From Acidobacteriota bacterium (GTDB lineage: Bacteria; Acidobacteriota; Vicinamibacteria; Vicinamibacterales; Vicinamibacteraceae): 7,004 nt of DNA. The DNA lies in NCBI GenBank assembly GCA_013695405.1, contig JACDAO010000640.1, forward strand, positions 1-7,004. The letters are read 5' to 3'. Below the pieces are notes generated by a model, which saw nothing but the letters and a program-made list of their open reading frames with translations, had not been told where the DNA came from and did no database searches. Made by a program: the position numbers and the translations under genes. Within the stretch, counting starts at the first letter, position 1. Every line of letters starts with the position of its first letter. Shown here piece by piece: positions 1-7,004 of this stretch.

Positions 1-199
1 TCGCCACCGGCAGGCCCGTGGCCAACGCCCGCTCGAGGCGGTCGGCGTACCGGCCTTCATAGGGATACGCGTTGTGGGCGTCGAGCAGCACCCGTGCACC
101 AGGCGCCAGCGTCGGGGCCTGGGCGCCGGGCGCGGCCAGCGAGAGGCCGACCACAACGGCGGCGAGCAGTCCGGTCGCGAAGGGAACGGGCGAGCGCAT
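1..199 (-). CDS. Exported PI-PLC-like phosphodiesterase, N-terminal part (cut by window edge)
   Basis: This reading frame starts at ATG 199-197 on the minus strand and stays open for 66 codons to the window edge, so only the N-terminus is visible. Residues 1-28 look like a Sec signal peptide: a short basic start (MRS), a hydrophobic stretch around residues 8-23 and an A-Q-A cleavage motif at 26-28. The mature part contains VLLDAHNAYPYEGRYADR (37-54) followed by L-E-R-A-L-A-T-G-L-P-V-A. From memory, this His-Asn plus 'A-D-R-x-x-R-A-L-A-T-G-x-P' pattern resembles the first active-site strand of secreted proteins related to phosphatidylinositol-specific phospholipase C or glycerophosphodiester phosphodiesterase. 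His42 would be the candidate catalytic residue. The family call rests on about 30 residues and is tentative; the gene itself is well supported by its signal peptide, coding bias and an upstream -10-like element. Confidence 0.7.
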   Translation of the reverse strand, partial: MRSPVPFATGLLAAVVVGLSLAAPGAQAPTLAPGARVLLDAHNAYPYEGRYADRLERALATGLPVA

Positions 200-205
200 G
201 GCGGC

Positions 206-211
206 AGTGTA
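206..211 (-). promoter_or_regulatory. Candidate -10 element (TACACT) for the leftward exported protein
   Basis: On the minus strand TACACT lies exactly six bases (gccgcc) before the ATG at 199. With usual -10 to start-site spacing, transcription would begin at or within a base or two of the A of the ATG, giving a leaderless mRNA. No Shine-Dalgarno sequence is present, which agrees with this. No convincing -35 hexamer is seen at 16-18 bp. The rest of the gap (212-323) shows only an imperfect palindrome, CGTTACGAAACG at 261-272, of unknown meaning. Confidence 0.45.
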
Positions 212-314
212 GACCGAGCCGCGGCAATCTCGTAAGTCATCGCTTCCGCTGCCAATCGCGCGTTACGAAACGTCATGCTGCCGAGACGAAGACCTGACCG
301 GCCACCGCCACGAT

Positions 315-318
315 GGAG
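315..318 (+). promoter_or_regulatory. Shine-Dalgarno site of the TonB-receptor remnant
   Basis: GGAG lies five bases before ATG 324. The same site would be only two bases from the overlapping GTG at 321, so ATG 324 is the better ancestral start. It is one of the few SD-like sites in the window. Confidence 0.45.
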
Positions 319-323
319 CGGTG

Positions 324-628
324 ATGCCTTCAGCGCTCCTCTCCCTGATCCGACTCCCTCGCGCGTCGACGTTGCTCGGCGTGCTGTCCCTGCTGGCCAG
401 CCTGGCCGCTGCCCTACCCGCGCGCGCCCAGGGTGACGCGGGATCGCTCCGCGTGCTCGTCCTCGATCAGATCGGCGGCGCGTCCCCGGCACCACGGTCA
501 CGCGGCGCAACGTCACCCCGACTCCATCGACCAGTTCAAGCGCGACCTTCGGCACGGCCCAGTTCGGATCGATCACGTCGGCCGGCCTGCCGCGAATTGT
601 CCAGCTTGCCGTCCGGGTGGGATTCTGA
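324..628 (+). pseudogene. TonB-dependent receptor (Oar-like) remnant: ends kept, middle deleted, frameshifted
   Basis: An intact gene of this type encodes a large outer-membrane barrel (usually around 1000 residues) that imports ligands with TonB energy. Here only about 100 codons remain. From ATG 324 the first frame gives a signal peptide (hydrophobic core near residues 14-31, A-R-A cleavage motif at 33-35), then Q-G-D-A-G and LRVLVLDQIGGA (42-53). This is the usual start of the carboxypeptidase-regulatory-like domain in these receptors. The expected continuation, V-P-G-T-T-V-T-R-R-N, is in another frame beginning at 482, so one base appears lost near 477-482. That second frame runs 48 codons to TGA 626-628 and ends in FGSITSAGLPRIVQLAVRVGF minus its first residue, an alternating strand closing on Phe as in barrel C-termini recognised by BamA. 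N- and C-terminal signatures therefore lie within about 50 codons, implying loss of nearly the whole plug and barrel, with a junction probably at about 506-530. The identification is from memory of the family, but both ends agree. Confidence 0.8.
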
Positions 629-679
629 GGGAGCGACCCGTTCAACTTCCTGGACGCATCCGCCGATTGCGTCGGTGAC

Positions 680-1840
680 ATGGCTTCGCCGGCGCCCGTG
701 CCCACTCCCGTCGTCCAGGAACCGCCCATCAATCGCCTCTTCCGGTTGATGGTGCAGACTGGCGCGTCCGACCTCCACCTCAGCGCGAGCGTGCCGCCAT
801 TGGTGCGCAAGGACGGCCGGATGCTGCCGGTGGAGGAGACCGCGCCGCGGCTCACCGCCGAGGACATCCGCCGCCTCCTCGGGCCGATCACGCCCGAGAA
901 GAACCGCACCGAGTTCGAGCGCCGCCACGACACCGACTTCGCGTACGAGATCACCGGCCTGGCGCGCTTCCGCGCCAACATCTTCATGGACCGCAAGGGC
1001 ATGGGCGCGGTGTTCCGGGTCATCCCGAGCCAGATCCTGACCGCCGAACAGCTCGGGTTGTCGCCGCAACTGCTGCAGCTCTGTCAGCTGAGCAAGGGAC
1101 TGGTGCTGGTGACCGGGCCGACCGGATCGGGCAAGTCGACCACGCTGTGCGCGATGGTCGACTACATCAACCGCACGCGCCACGATCACGTGATCACCAT
1201 CGAGGATCCGATCGAGTTCGTGCACGACAACAAGCAGTGCCTGATCAACCAGCGCGAGGTCCACACCCACACCGACTCGTTCAAGGACGCGCTGCGCGCC
1301 GCCCTGCGCGAGGACCCCGACATCGTCCTGGTCGGCGAGATGCGCGACCTCGAGACGGTGGCGATCGCGATCGAGACGGCCGAGACCGGCCACCTGGTGT
1401 TCGGCACCCTGCACACCAGCACCGCGGCCTCGACCGTCGACCGGATCATCGATCAGTTCCCGGCCGACCGGCAGAGTCAAATTCGCGTCATGCTCAGCGA
1501 ATCGTTGAAGGGCGTGATTGCCCAGACGCTGTGCCGCAAGGTCGGCGGCGGCCGTGTCGCCGCGCTCGAGACGCTGATGGTCAACACCGCGATCAGCAAC
1601 CTGATCCGCGAGGGCAAGACCTTCCAGATCCCGTCGATGATGCAGGTCGGCAAGGCCCAGGGCATGCAGACCCTGAACGACGCGCTGGCGGATCTGGTGC
1701 GCAACAAGCTGGTCGCTCCGGAGGAGGCTTACGTCAAGGCCGTCGACAAGCCGTCGTTCGAGGCGCTCCTGAAGCGCCAGGGCGTCGACCTCAAGCTCCC
1801 GTCGCTCGTCGCGGCCCCGGCGGTCGCACGCCCGGCCTGA
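680..1840 (+). CDS. pilT: Type IV pilus retraction ATPase PilT
   Basis: PilT is the cytoplasmic hexameric ATPase that depolymerises type IV pili and so drives twitching motility and DNA uptake. The 386-residue product has the full motif set. The N-terminal PAS-like domain carries G-A-S-D-L-H-L-S (28-35). Walker A is GPTGSGKST (146-154), the Asp box TIEDPIEFVH (173-182), Walker B EDPDIVLVGEMRD (211-223) and the His box TGHLVFGTLHTST (236-248). The retraction motif reads AISNLIRE (304-311), where PilT proteins typically have AIRNLIRE, so Ser306 replaces Arg. The ATG at 680 is the first possible usual start after an in-frame stop at 626. Its SD is weak (GGTGA one base upstream). Another ATG (749) would remove conserved N-terminal residues. 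The N-terminal and Ala/Pro-rich C-terminal ends make it slightly longer than typical PilT. PilU is an alternative name for such paralogues, but the overall match favours PilT. No other pilus genes are in the window. Confidence 0.96.
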   Translation: MASPAPVPTPVVQEPPINRLFRLMVQTGASDLHLSASVPPLVRKDGRMLPVEETAPRLTAEDIRRLLGPITPEKNRTEFERRHDTDFAYEITGLARFRANIFMDRKGMGAVFRVIPSQILTAEQLGLSPQLLQLCQLSKGLVLVTGPTGSGKSTTLCAMVDYINRTRHDHVITIEDPIEFVHDNKQCLINQREVHTHTDSFKDALRAALREDPDIVLVGEMRDLETVAIAIETAETGHLVFGTLHTSTAASTVDRIIDQFPADRQSQIRVMLSESLKGVIAQTLCRKVGGGRVAALETLMVNTAISNLIREGKTFQIPSMMQVGKAQGMQTLNDALADLVRNKLVAPEEAYVKAVDKPSFEALLKRQGVDLKLPSLVAAPAVARPA

Positions 1841-1859
1841 GGCTGACTCTGTGGACGGC

Positions 1860-1892
1860 GTCGGAACACGTCCGACCCCTGCGCCCGGGGCG
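1860..1892 (+). terminator. Candidate hairpin terminator after pilT
   Basis: A perfect inverted repeat GTCGGA-acacg-TCCGAC (1860-1876) begins 20 bases after the pilT stop. A second small GC stem, CGCC-cgg-GGCG (1882-1892), follows it. No T-run follows either stem, so this is not a classical intrinsic terminator. It may instead act as a pause site, assist Rho or stabilise the mRNA 3' end. It separates pilT from the exporter unit, which has its own promoter candidate immediately downstream. Confidence 0.35.
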
Positions 1893-1908
1893 TAACGGCG
1901 AAGACGGA

Positions 1909-1914
1909 TACACT
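1909..1914 (+). promoter_or_regulatory. Candidate -10 element (TACACT) for the exporter-kinase unit
   Basis: TACACT, in the context gaTACACTcgcacgGTG, sits exactly six bases before the GTG start at 1921. No Shine-Dalgarno sequence precedes that GTG, and usual spacing places transcription start at the GTG itself, so a leaderless message is predicted. The same hexamer with the same six-base spacing precedes the leftward gene at 199. No recognisable -35 hexamer is present, because the 17-bp position is GC-rich. Confidence 0.45.
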
Positions 1915-1920
1915 CGCACG

Positions 1921-2691
1921 GTGATCCGCGTTGCCGACCTGCACCACGCCTACGGCAGCACGCCGGCCGTGCAGGGCCTGTCGTTCGAGGCGGGGGTCGG
2001 CGAGGTGCTCGGCCTGCTCGGGCCCAACGGCGCCGGCAAGTCGACCACCGTCAAGATCCTGACCGGGCTGCTGCCGGTGCAGCGCGGTACGGTGACCGTT
2101 GCCGGCCTCGACATCCGCCGCGATCCGCTCGAGGTCAAGCGGCGGATTGGCTACGTCCCCGAATCGGGCGCGCTCTACGACGCGCTGACGCCCGACGAGT
2201 ACTTCCGCTTCATCTCGCTGCTCTACCGCCTCGAGCCCGAGGTCGTACAGCCACGCATCGACGAGTTGCTGCGGATGTTCGACCTTGACGCCGTACGCGC
2301 CGCGCGGATCGTGACCTTCTCCAAGGGCATGAAGCAGAAGGTGTTGATCGCCGCTGCCCTGTTGCACGCTCCGGAGGTGCTGGTGTTCGACGAGCCACTG
2401 AACGGGCTGGACGCCAGCGCCACCCTGATATTCAAGGAGCTGCTGCGCGGACTGGCGGCGCAGGGGCGCACCATCCTGTTCTGCTCGCACCTGCTCGACG
2501 TCGTCGAACGGCTCTGCACCCGCCTGGTGATCATCGACAAGGGGCGCGCGATCGCGTCCGGTACCCCGGCGGCAATTGCTGAACAGACCAGTTGCGCCAC
2601 CCTCGAAGACGCCTTCGCGGCGCTGACCGGCGCGCGCAACGCCGAAGCCGCGACGGCCGGGGTGCTGTCGGCGCTGGAGTGGCGCGCGTGA
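1921..2691 (+). CDS. ABC-2 type exporter, ATP-binding subunit
   Basis: This 256-residue cytoplasmic ATPase powers the permease encoded next to it. The start is GTG 1921, because the ABC fold begins at once with V-I-R-V-A-D-L-H-H-A-Y-G. Walker A is GPNGAGKST (34-42). The Q-loop region reads IGYVPESGALYD (76-87), with Glu81 where Gln is standard, a form common in ABC-2 exporter ATPases. The signature is FSKGMKQKV (133-141), a variant of LSGGQ typical of this group. Walker B is VLVFDEP (153-159) with catalytic Glu158, the D-loop follows as L-N-G-L-D, and the H-loop His is 190. All residues needed for ATP hydrolysis appear present. The stop overlaps the permease start by four bases (GTGA, 2688-2691), indicating translational coupling. 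Substrate cannot be read from the sequence; drug, lipid, peptide and sodium export are all served by similar ATPases. Confidence 0.95.
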   Translation: MIRVADLHHAYGSTPAVQGLSFEAGVGEVLGLLGPNGAGKSTTVKILTGLLPVQRGTVTVAGLDIRRDPLEVKRRIGYVPESGALYDALTPDEYFRFISLLYRLEPEVVQPRIDELLRMFDLDAVRAARIVTFSKGMKQKVLIAAALLHAPEVLVFDEPLNGLDASATLIFKELLRGLAAQGRTILFCSHLLDVVERLCTRLVIIDKGRAIASGTPAAIAEQTSCATLEDAFAALTGARNAEAATAGVLSALEWRA

Positions 2692-4289
2692 CGACGCTGG
2701 TGGCGCGGCTGCTCGGCGTCGACCCGGTGCAGTGGCGCGCGCTGGTGTGGGTCTCGCTGGTGACCGACCTGCGTCAGATTCGCGGCGTCGGCCTGCGCCT
2801 GTCCGGGGCTGCGGCTGCCAGTCTGGGCGGCGCGGTCTTCTCGCAGTTCCTCTATGGGCTGTTGAGCGCCGTGTTGATCATCGCGCTGCCCGACGTGTTC
2901 GCGGCCACCACGGTGTACTTCATGCTGCTGCTGTCGACGCTCGGCCTGGCGCTGCTGGTCGACTTCACCAGCGTCGTGCTGTCGCCCGACGATCACCTGC
3001 AGCTGGCACCGCGGCCGGTGGACGGCCGCACCTTCTTCGTCGCGCGCCTGACGTCGGTGGTGCTCTACAGCTTGTTCCTGACCGCGCCGTTCGTGGTGCT
3101 GCCGACGCTGGGATACCTGATCAGGGGCACGGGTGGATCGCTCGCCGCGGCGCTGGCCAGCCTGGCCGCGGCGGTGCTGGCGGCGGTGCTGGTGCCGCTG
3201 GTGGTGATTGTGCTGTTCCTGACGCTGATCCAGGCGATTCCTGCAGCGCGCCTGCACCGGCTGCTCGGTTACCTGCAGTTCAGCCTGTCGTTTCTGTTCA
3301 TCGGCGGGTTCTTCCTCTACTCACGCACCTGGCGGACCCTGGATACCTTCCGAATCGAGAAGACCCCGGCGGTGTACCTCAATCCCGCCACCTGGTTCGC
3401 GTCGTGGGTCGAGCTTGCGCAGGGCCGTGGCACCACGCTCGACCTGTGGGCGGCGGCGCTGCCGCTGCTGCTGCTCGGGCTGCTGGCGCTGCTGGTGCGC
3501 AGCCGGCTGTCGCTGGCCTACGCCGGGCAACTCTCGACGCTGTTCGTGGAGCGACCTCCCGACGGGCGCGCGCGCCAACCAGTGCCGTGGCTGCTGTTCG
3601 GCCCGGCCCACCACGCGATTGGCCTCCTGGCCCGTGCGCAGTTCCGCACCGATCAGAAGTTCCGCCTCGGCGTACTCGGCATCCTGCCGCTGACGATCAT
3701 CTACCTGCTGGCCGGCTTCACCGAGCCCGAGGGCCCGGAGCTGATCGAGCGCGAGCCGATTCTTGTCTACTACGCGGTGCTGTTCTTCCCGGTCATGCTG
3801 CGGCAATACCTGGTCTACAGCGAGTCGTGGCGCGCCTCGTGGGTGTTCCACGCCGCGCCGCTGCCGTTCGACGAGGTCGTCGTCGCGCTCAAGAACACGG
3901 TCGTGGCGCGGTTTCTGGTGCCGTACCTGGTGGTCGTCATGCTGCTGCTCGGCTGGACCTACCCGCGGCCGCCGCTCGAACTGCTGATGCACGGGGTGGT
4001 AATCGGGTTGCTGTCGCACGCGCTGCTGACTGCCGACCTGTTGGTCAACCCGTCGCTGCCGTTCTCGCGCCCGACCCGCCAGGGCGCCCGCTCGTTTGCG
4101 CTGCTGCTGCTGATGCTGCCCACGGTCGCCGTGATCGCGACGATTCCGGTGTGGCGCCCGTTCCTCTATGCCACCACCGCGCGGACCTTCATCGGCGTCG
4201 GCGTGTTGGTGGTCGTCAACGTCCTGCTGCACGAGACGCTGTTGACCCGCGTCGCGCGCGTCTCCCGGCAGTGGGCCTGCGCGAGCTGA
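2688..4289 (+). CDS. ABC-2 type exporter permease, about 12 membrane helices
   Basis: This 533-residue integral inner-membrane protein is the partner of the ATPase just upstream. GTG 2688 is chosen because it overlaps the ATPase stop and opens the protein before the first conserved cytoplasmic stretch; upstream codons in frame lie inside the ATPase gene. Hydrophobic segments fall near residues 45-68, 76-98, 122-146, 153-184 (possibly two), 195-211, 254-270, 326-343, 357-372, 404-421, 433-452, 470-487 and 499-517. The two halves look related: LAPRPVD (106-112) followed by A-R-L-T-S-V-V in the first half parallels AAPLPFD (389-395) followed by A-L-K-N-T-V-V in the second. Each half also has a Thr-Asp segment before its first helix (T26-D27, T321-D322). 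A fused two-half permease would need only an ATPase homodimer. The length is about double that of a single six-helix ABC-2 permease. The substrate is unknown. Confidence 0.9.
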   Translation: MTTLVARLLGVDPVQWRALVWVSLVTDLRQIRGVGLRLSGAAAASLGGAVFSQFLYGLLSAVLIIALPDVFAATTVYFMLLLSTLGLALLVDFTSVVLSPDDHLQLAPRPVDGRTFFVARLTSVVLYSLFLTAPFVVLPTLGYLIRGTGGSLAAALASLAAAVLAAVLVPLVVIVLFLTLIQAIPAARLHRLLGYLQFSLSFLFIGGFFLYSRTWRTLDTFRIEKTPAVYLNPATWFASWVELAQGRGTTLDLWAAALPLLLLGLLALLVRSRLSLAYAGQLSTLFVERPPDGRARQPVPWLLFGPAHHAIGLLARAQFRTDQKFRLGVLGILPLTIIYLLAGFTEPEGPELIEREPILVYYAVLFFPVMLRQYLVYSESWRASWVFHAAPLPFDEVVVALKNTVVARFLVPYLVVVMLLLGWTYPRPPLELLMHGVVIGLLSHALLTADLLVNPSLPFSRPTRQGARSFALLLLMLPTVAVIATIPVWRPFLYATTARTFIGVGVLVVVNVLLHETLLTRVARVSRQWACAS

Positions 4290-4295
4290 CCTCCG

Positions 4296-5828
<1,533 letters not shown>

Positions 5829-5837
5829 GCCGGCACA

Positions 5838-5893
5838 CCCGAAAGCAATCCGGGGGAGCGATGGTGAGGAGCGATCTCGCGCCCCTCCCCGGC
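5838..5893. terminator. Candidate hairpins between convergent kinase and cyclophilin genes
   Basis: Two alternative stems occupy the 74-base convergent gap. CCCCG (5838-5842) can pair with CGGGG (5852-5856) around a nine-base loop, beginning ten bases after the kinase stop. Alternatively CCGGGG-G-AG (5851-5859) pairs with CTCCCCGG (5886-5893), with one bulged G and a 26-base loop, which could serve both directions. Neither has a T-tract, so the termination role is inferred from position and stem strength only. Confidence 0.35.
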
Positions 5894-5902
5894 GGCGGCC
5901 GC

Positions 5903-6436
5903 TTACGACGGCTCGACGCGTTCGATCTTGACCGACTCGATCACGATGTCCTTGACCGGACGATCGGCGCGGCCGGTCGGAACGTGACCGATGCGGCTGA
6001 CGACGTCGAGCCCCGACACGACCTCCCCGAACACCGAGTGGCGGTTGTCGAGGTGCGGCGTCGCGGCGAGGGTGACGAAGAACTGGCTGCCGTTGGTGTT
6101 GGGCCCGGCGTTGGCCATCGAGAGCATGCCCGCCTTGCCGTGCTTCAACGACGGATGGAACTCGTCCTCGAACTGGAAGCCGGGGCCGCCGAGCCCGTTG
6201 CCCATCGGGCAGCCGCCCTGGATGACGAAGTCCTCGATGATGCGGTGAAAGACCAGACCGTCGTAGAACGGCTTGTTCACCTGCTGGCGGGTGACCGGAT
6301 CCTGCCAGGCCCTGGTGCCCTGCACCAGCCCGGCGAAGGTGGCAACCGTCTTGGGCGCCTCCTGGTCGAACAGCTTGACGGTGAAGGCACCTTCGCTTGT
6401 CGTGAAGTGGGCGTAAAGCCCGGCGGGTAAGGTCAT
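5903..6436 (-). CDS. Cyclophilin-type peptidyl-prolyl cis-trans isomerase (EC 5.2.1.8)
   Basis: This 177-residue enzyme speeds cis-trans isomerisation of Xaa-Pro bonds and helps protein folding. With no signal peptide it should be cytoplasmic. The start is ATG 6436, because AAGG (6447-6444) lies seven bases upstream; the GTG two codons earlier would leave only one base. The core motifs are F-H-R-I-I-E-D-F-V-I-Q-G-G (63-75) and MANAGPNTNGSQFF (107-120). By alignment to human cyclophilin A, the catalytic Arg55 is Arg65, Phe60 is Phe70, Gln63 is Gln73, Gln111 is Gln118, Phe113 is Phe120 and His126 is His133. The position of Trp121, important for cyclosporin A binding, is His128, and Met61 is Val71. 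Catalysis should be retained, with cyclosporin binding probably weaker. An insertion near residues 40-55 (R-A-W-Q-D-P-V-T-R-Q-Q-V-N-K) before the F-Y-D-G strand is common in bacterial forms. It is transcribed convergently with the kinase and divergently from the gene at 6479. Confidence 0.96.
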   Translation of the reverse strand: MTLPAGLYAHFTTSEGAFTVKLFDQEAPKTVATFAGLVQGTRAWQDPVTRQQVNKPFYDGLVFHRIIEDFVIQGGCPMGNGLGGPGFQFEDEFHPSLKHGKAGMLSMANAGPNTNGSQFFVTLAATPHLDNRHSVFGEVVSGLDVVSRIGHVPTGRADRPVKDIVIESVKIERVEPS

Positions 6437-6443
6437 GCCCACA

Positions 6444-6447
6444 CCTT
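6444..6447 (-). promoter_or_regulatory. Shine-Dalgarno site that sets the cyclophilin start
   Basis: AAGG on the minus strand, seven bases before ATG 6436, favours that codon over the in-frame GTG at 6442. The cyclophilin thus has a leader and an SD, unlike its divergent neighbour. Confidence 0.55.
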
Positions 6448-6464
6448 AACACCCAATGCGGACG

Positions 6465-6470
6465 CATAAT
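6465..6470 (+). promoter_or_regulatory. Candidate -10 element (CATAAT) for the rightward exported protein
   Basis: CATAAT matches the sigma-70 -10 consensus at five of six positions and ends eight bases before ATG 6479. Transcription start is therefore expected within a base or two of the ATG, and no SD is present. TTAACA at 6446-6451 resembles a -35 hexamer, but its 13-base spacing is too short. Read on the other strand, the same site gives gATTATg (GATTAT, 6471-6466), which could be the -10 of the cyclophilin gene with a leader of about 20 bases. Confidence 0.5.
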
Positions 6471-6478
6471 CGGGCCAC

Positions 6479-7004
6479 ATGGAGCCCGGATTGCCCGCGA
6501 GTCGACGTCGTGCCGCGGGTCGTCCGCTCGCCCTCGTCACCGCCGCCGCGCTGCTGGCGATGCCGCTGACACGGCCGCTGGCCGCTGAACCCTCGTGTGG
6601 GGCTGACACGTTCGATCCCGCCACACCACCCACCGCCATCACCGCCAGCACGGCGGATCAGCTCGACACGCTGGTGCGGTGCGTGCAACTCGATCTCGAC
6701 GCAGGGCGCTGGAGTGTGGCCGGGCGTCGTCTGGATCAGGCGCGGCGTGCGTACGACGCGCAGGTGCTGGACGCCCGACCCCCAGATCTACCGGCGCTGC
6801 TGGCGCGGCTCGCCGCCACGCGCGCGATCGACGGCGGGGCGTGGCCAGCGCTCGCCCGAGTGCCGGTCGGCGACGATGCCCTCTTGCCATGGCTCGGCCC
6901 GCTGGTCCGCGGCGTCGCCAGCGCGCGCGCCGCGTGGGGCACCCAGGACGCCGCGCTGCTCGACCAGGCCAGGGAGGCGTTGCGATCGCTCGAGGGCCTC
7001 GCCC
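6479..7004 (+). CDS. Exported protein of unknown function, N-terminal part (cut by window edge)
   Basis: The frame is open from ATG 6479 to the window end (175 codons, no stop), with the G/C-rich third positions of its neighbours, so it is a true gene lacking its 3' part. Residues 1-36 look like a Sec signal peptide: arginine-rich start (R9-R10-R11, R15), hydrophobic core A-L-V-T-A-A-A-L-L-A-M-P-L (18-30) and likely cleavage after L-A-A (34-36). The mature part has two cysteines (C40, C68) that could form a disulfide in the periplasm. It appears mostly helical: D60-Q-L-D-T-L-V-R-C-V-Q-L-D-L-D-A-G-R-W (to 78), then R83-R-L-D-Q-A-R-R-A-Y (to 92) and D158-A-A-L-L-D-Q-A-R-E-A-L-R (to 169). This spacing of small and aromatic residues is loosely like TPR or other helical repeats, but I do not recognise a family. 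It probably starts on a leaderless message. Confidence 0.75.
   Translation, partial: MEPGLPASRRRAAGRPLALVTAAALLAMPLTRPLAAEPSCGADTFDPATPPTAITASTADQLDTLVRCVQLDLDAGRWSVAGRRLDQARRAYDAQVLDARPPDLPALLARLAATRAIDGGAWPALARVPVGDDALLPWLGPLVRGVASARAAWGTQDAALLDQAREALRSLEGLA

Noticed and set aside
261..272. CGTTACGAAACG imperfect palindrome as an operator
   Set aside because: Only four-base arms with mismatched centre and no second copy; too weak to call.
94..297. Small plus-strand 67-codon open frame at the left
   Set aside because: Arg/Ala-rich, antisense to the signal peptide gene at 1-199, without a Shine-Dalgarno site or family match.
629..679. Extra N-terminal codons of pilT, since the region back to TGA 626 is in frame
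   Set aside because: No usual start codon exists between 629 and 679, and known PilT proteins begin shortly before the I-N-R-L-F segment.
536..1480. Minus-strand open frame of 314 codons across pilT
   Set aside because: Antisense shadow of pilT's conserved domains with Arg/Val/His/Asp-rich composition and no motif.
1147..1920. Long 5' extension of the ABC ATPase frame into pilT
   Set aside because: The extension is a pilT shadow rich in Arg/Pro/Asp. The ABC fold starts directly at GTG 1921, which also has a fitting -10 element.
5861..6430. Plus-strand 189-codon open frame opposite the cyclophilin
   Set aside because: Exact antisense of a textbook cyclophilin, with no motif of its own.

Overview
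The window is GC-rich bacterial DNA with dense coding, strong G/C preference at third codon positions, GTG starts and few Shine-Dalgarno sites. The gene set is a TonB-receptor (Oar-like) remnant, a PilT retraction ATPase, an ABC-2 type exporter, a soluble hybrid histidine kinase and a cytoplasmic cyclophilin. This fits an environmental Gram-negative, most likely Acidobacteriota (Vicinamibacteria-like). That placement is inferred from gene style and was not tested by any search.

Layout. Positions 1-199 (minus) hold the start of an exported protein that resembles PI-PLC-like phosphodiesterases and runs off the left edge. Positions 324-628 (plus) hold a wrecked TonB-dependent receptor: the signal peptide and the start of its N-terminal domain are joined, after a one-base frameshift, to the last ~30 residues of the outer-membrane barrel. 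pilT follows at 680-1840. After a short gap with a hairpin comes a tight three-gene plus-strand unit: an ABC ATPase (1921-2691), its 12-helix permease (2688-4289, GTGA overlap) and a hybrid sensor kinase with a C-terminal receiver (4296-5828, 6 bp gap). A cyclophilin-type peptidyl-prolyl isomerase lies convergent to it on the minus strand (6436 down to 5903). It is divergent, across only 42 bp, from an unrecognised exported protein that starts at 6479 and leaves the right edge.

How the genes fit together. The exporter and kinase are probably co-transcribed, so the kinase may regulate or respond to export. No DNA-binding regulator is visible. pilT acts in type IV pilus retraction and stands apart from other pilus genes here. 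Several starts (199 minus, 1921 plus, 6479 plus) have no Shine-Dalgarno sequence but carry a -10-like hexamer 6-8 bases upstream, suggesting leaderless transcripts.

No RNA genes, CRISPR arrays, insertion sequences or phage genes were seen. The most notable items are the TonB-receptor remnant, the repeated -10/start spacing, the two-fold internal repeat of the permease and the two edge genes. I did not find clear evidence of an undescribed multi-gene system.
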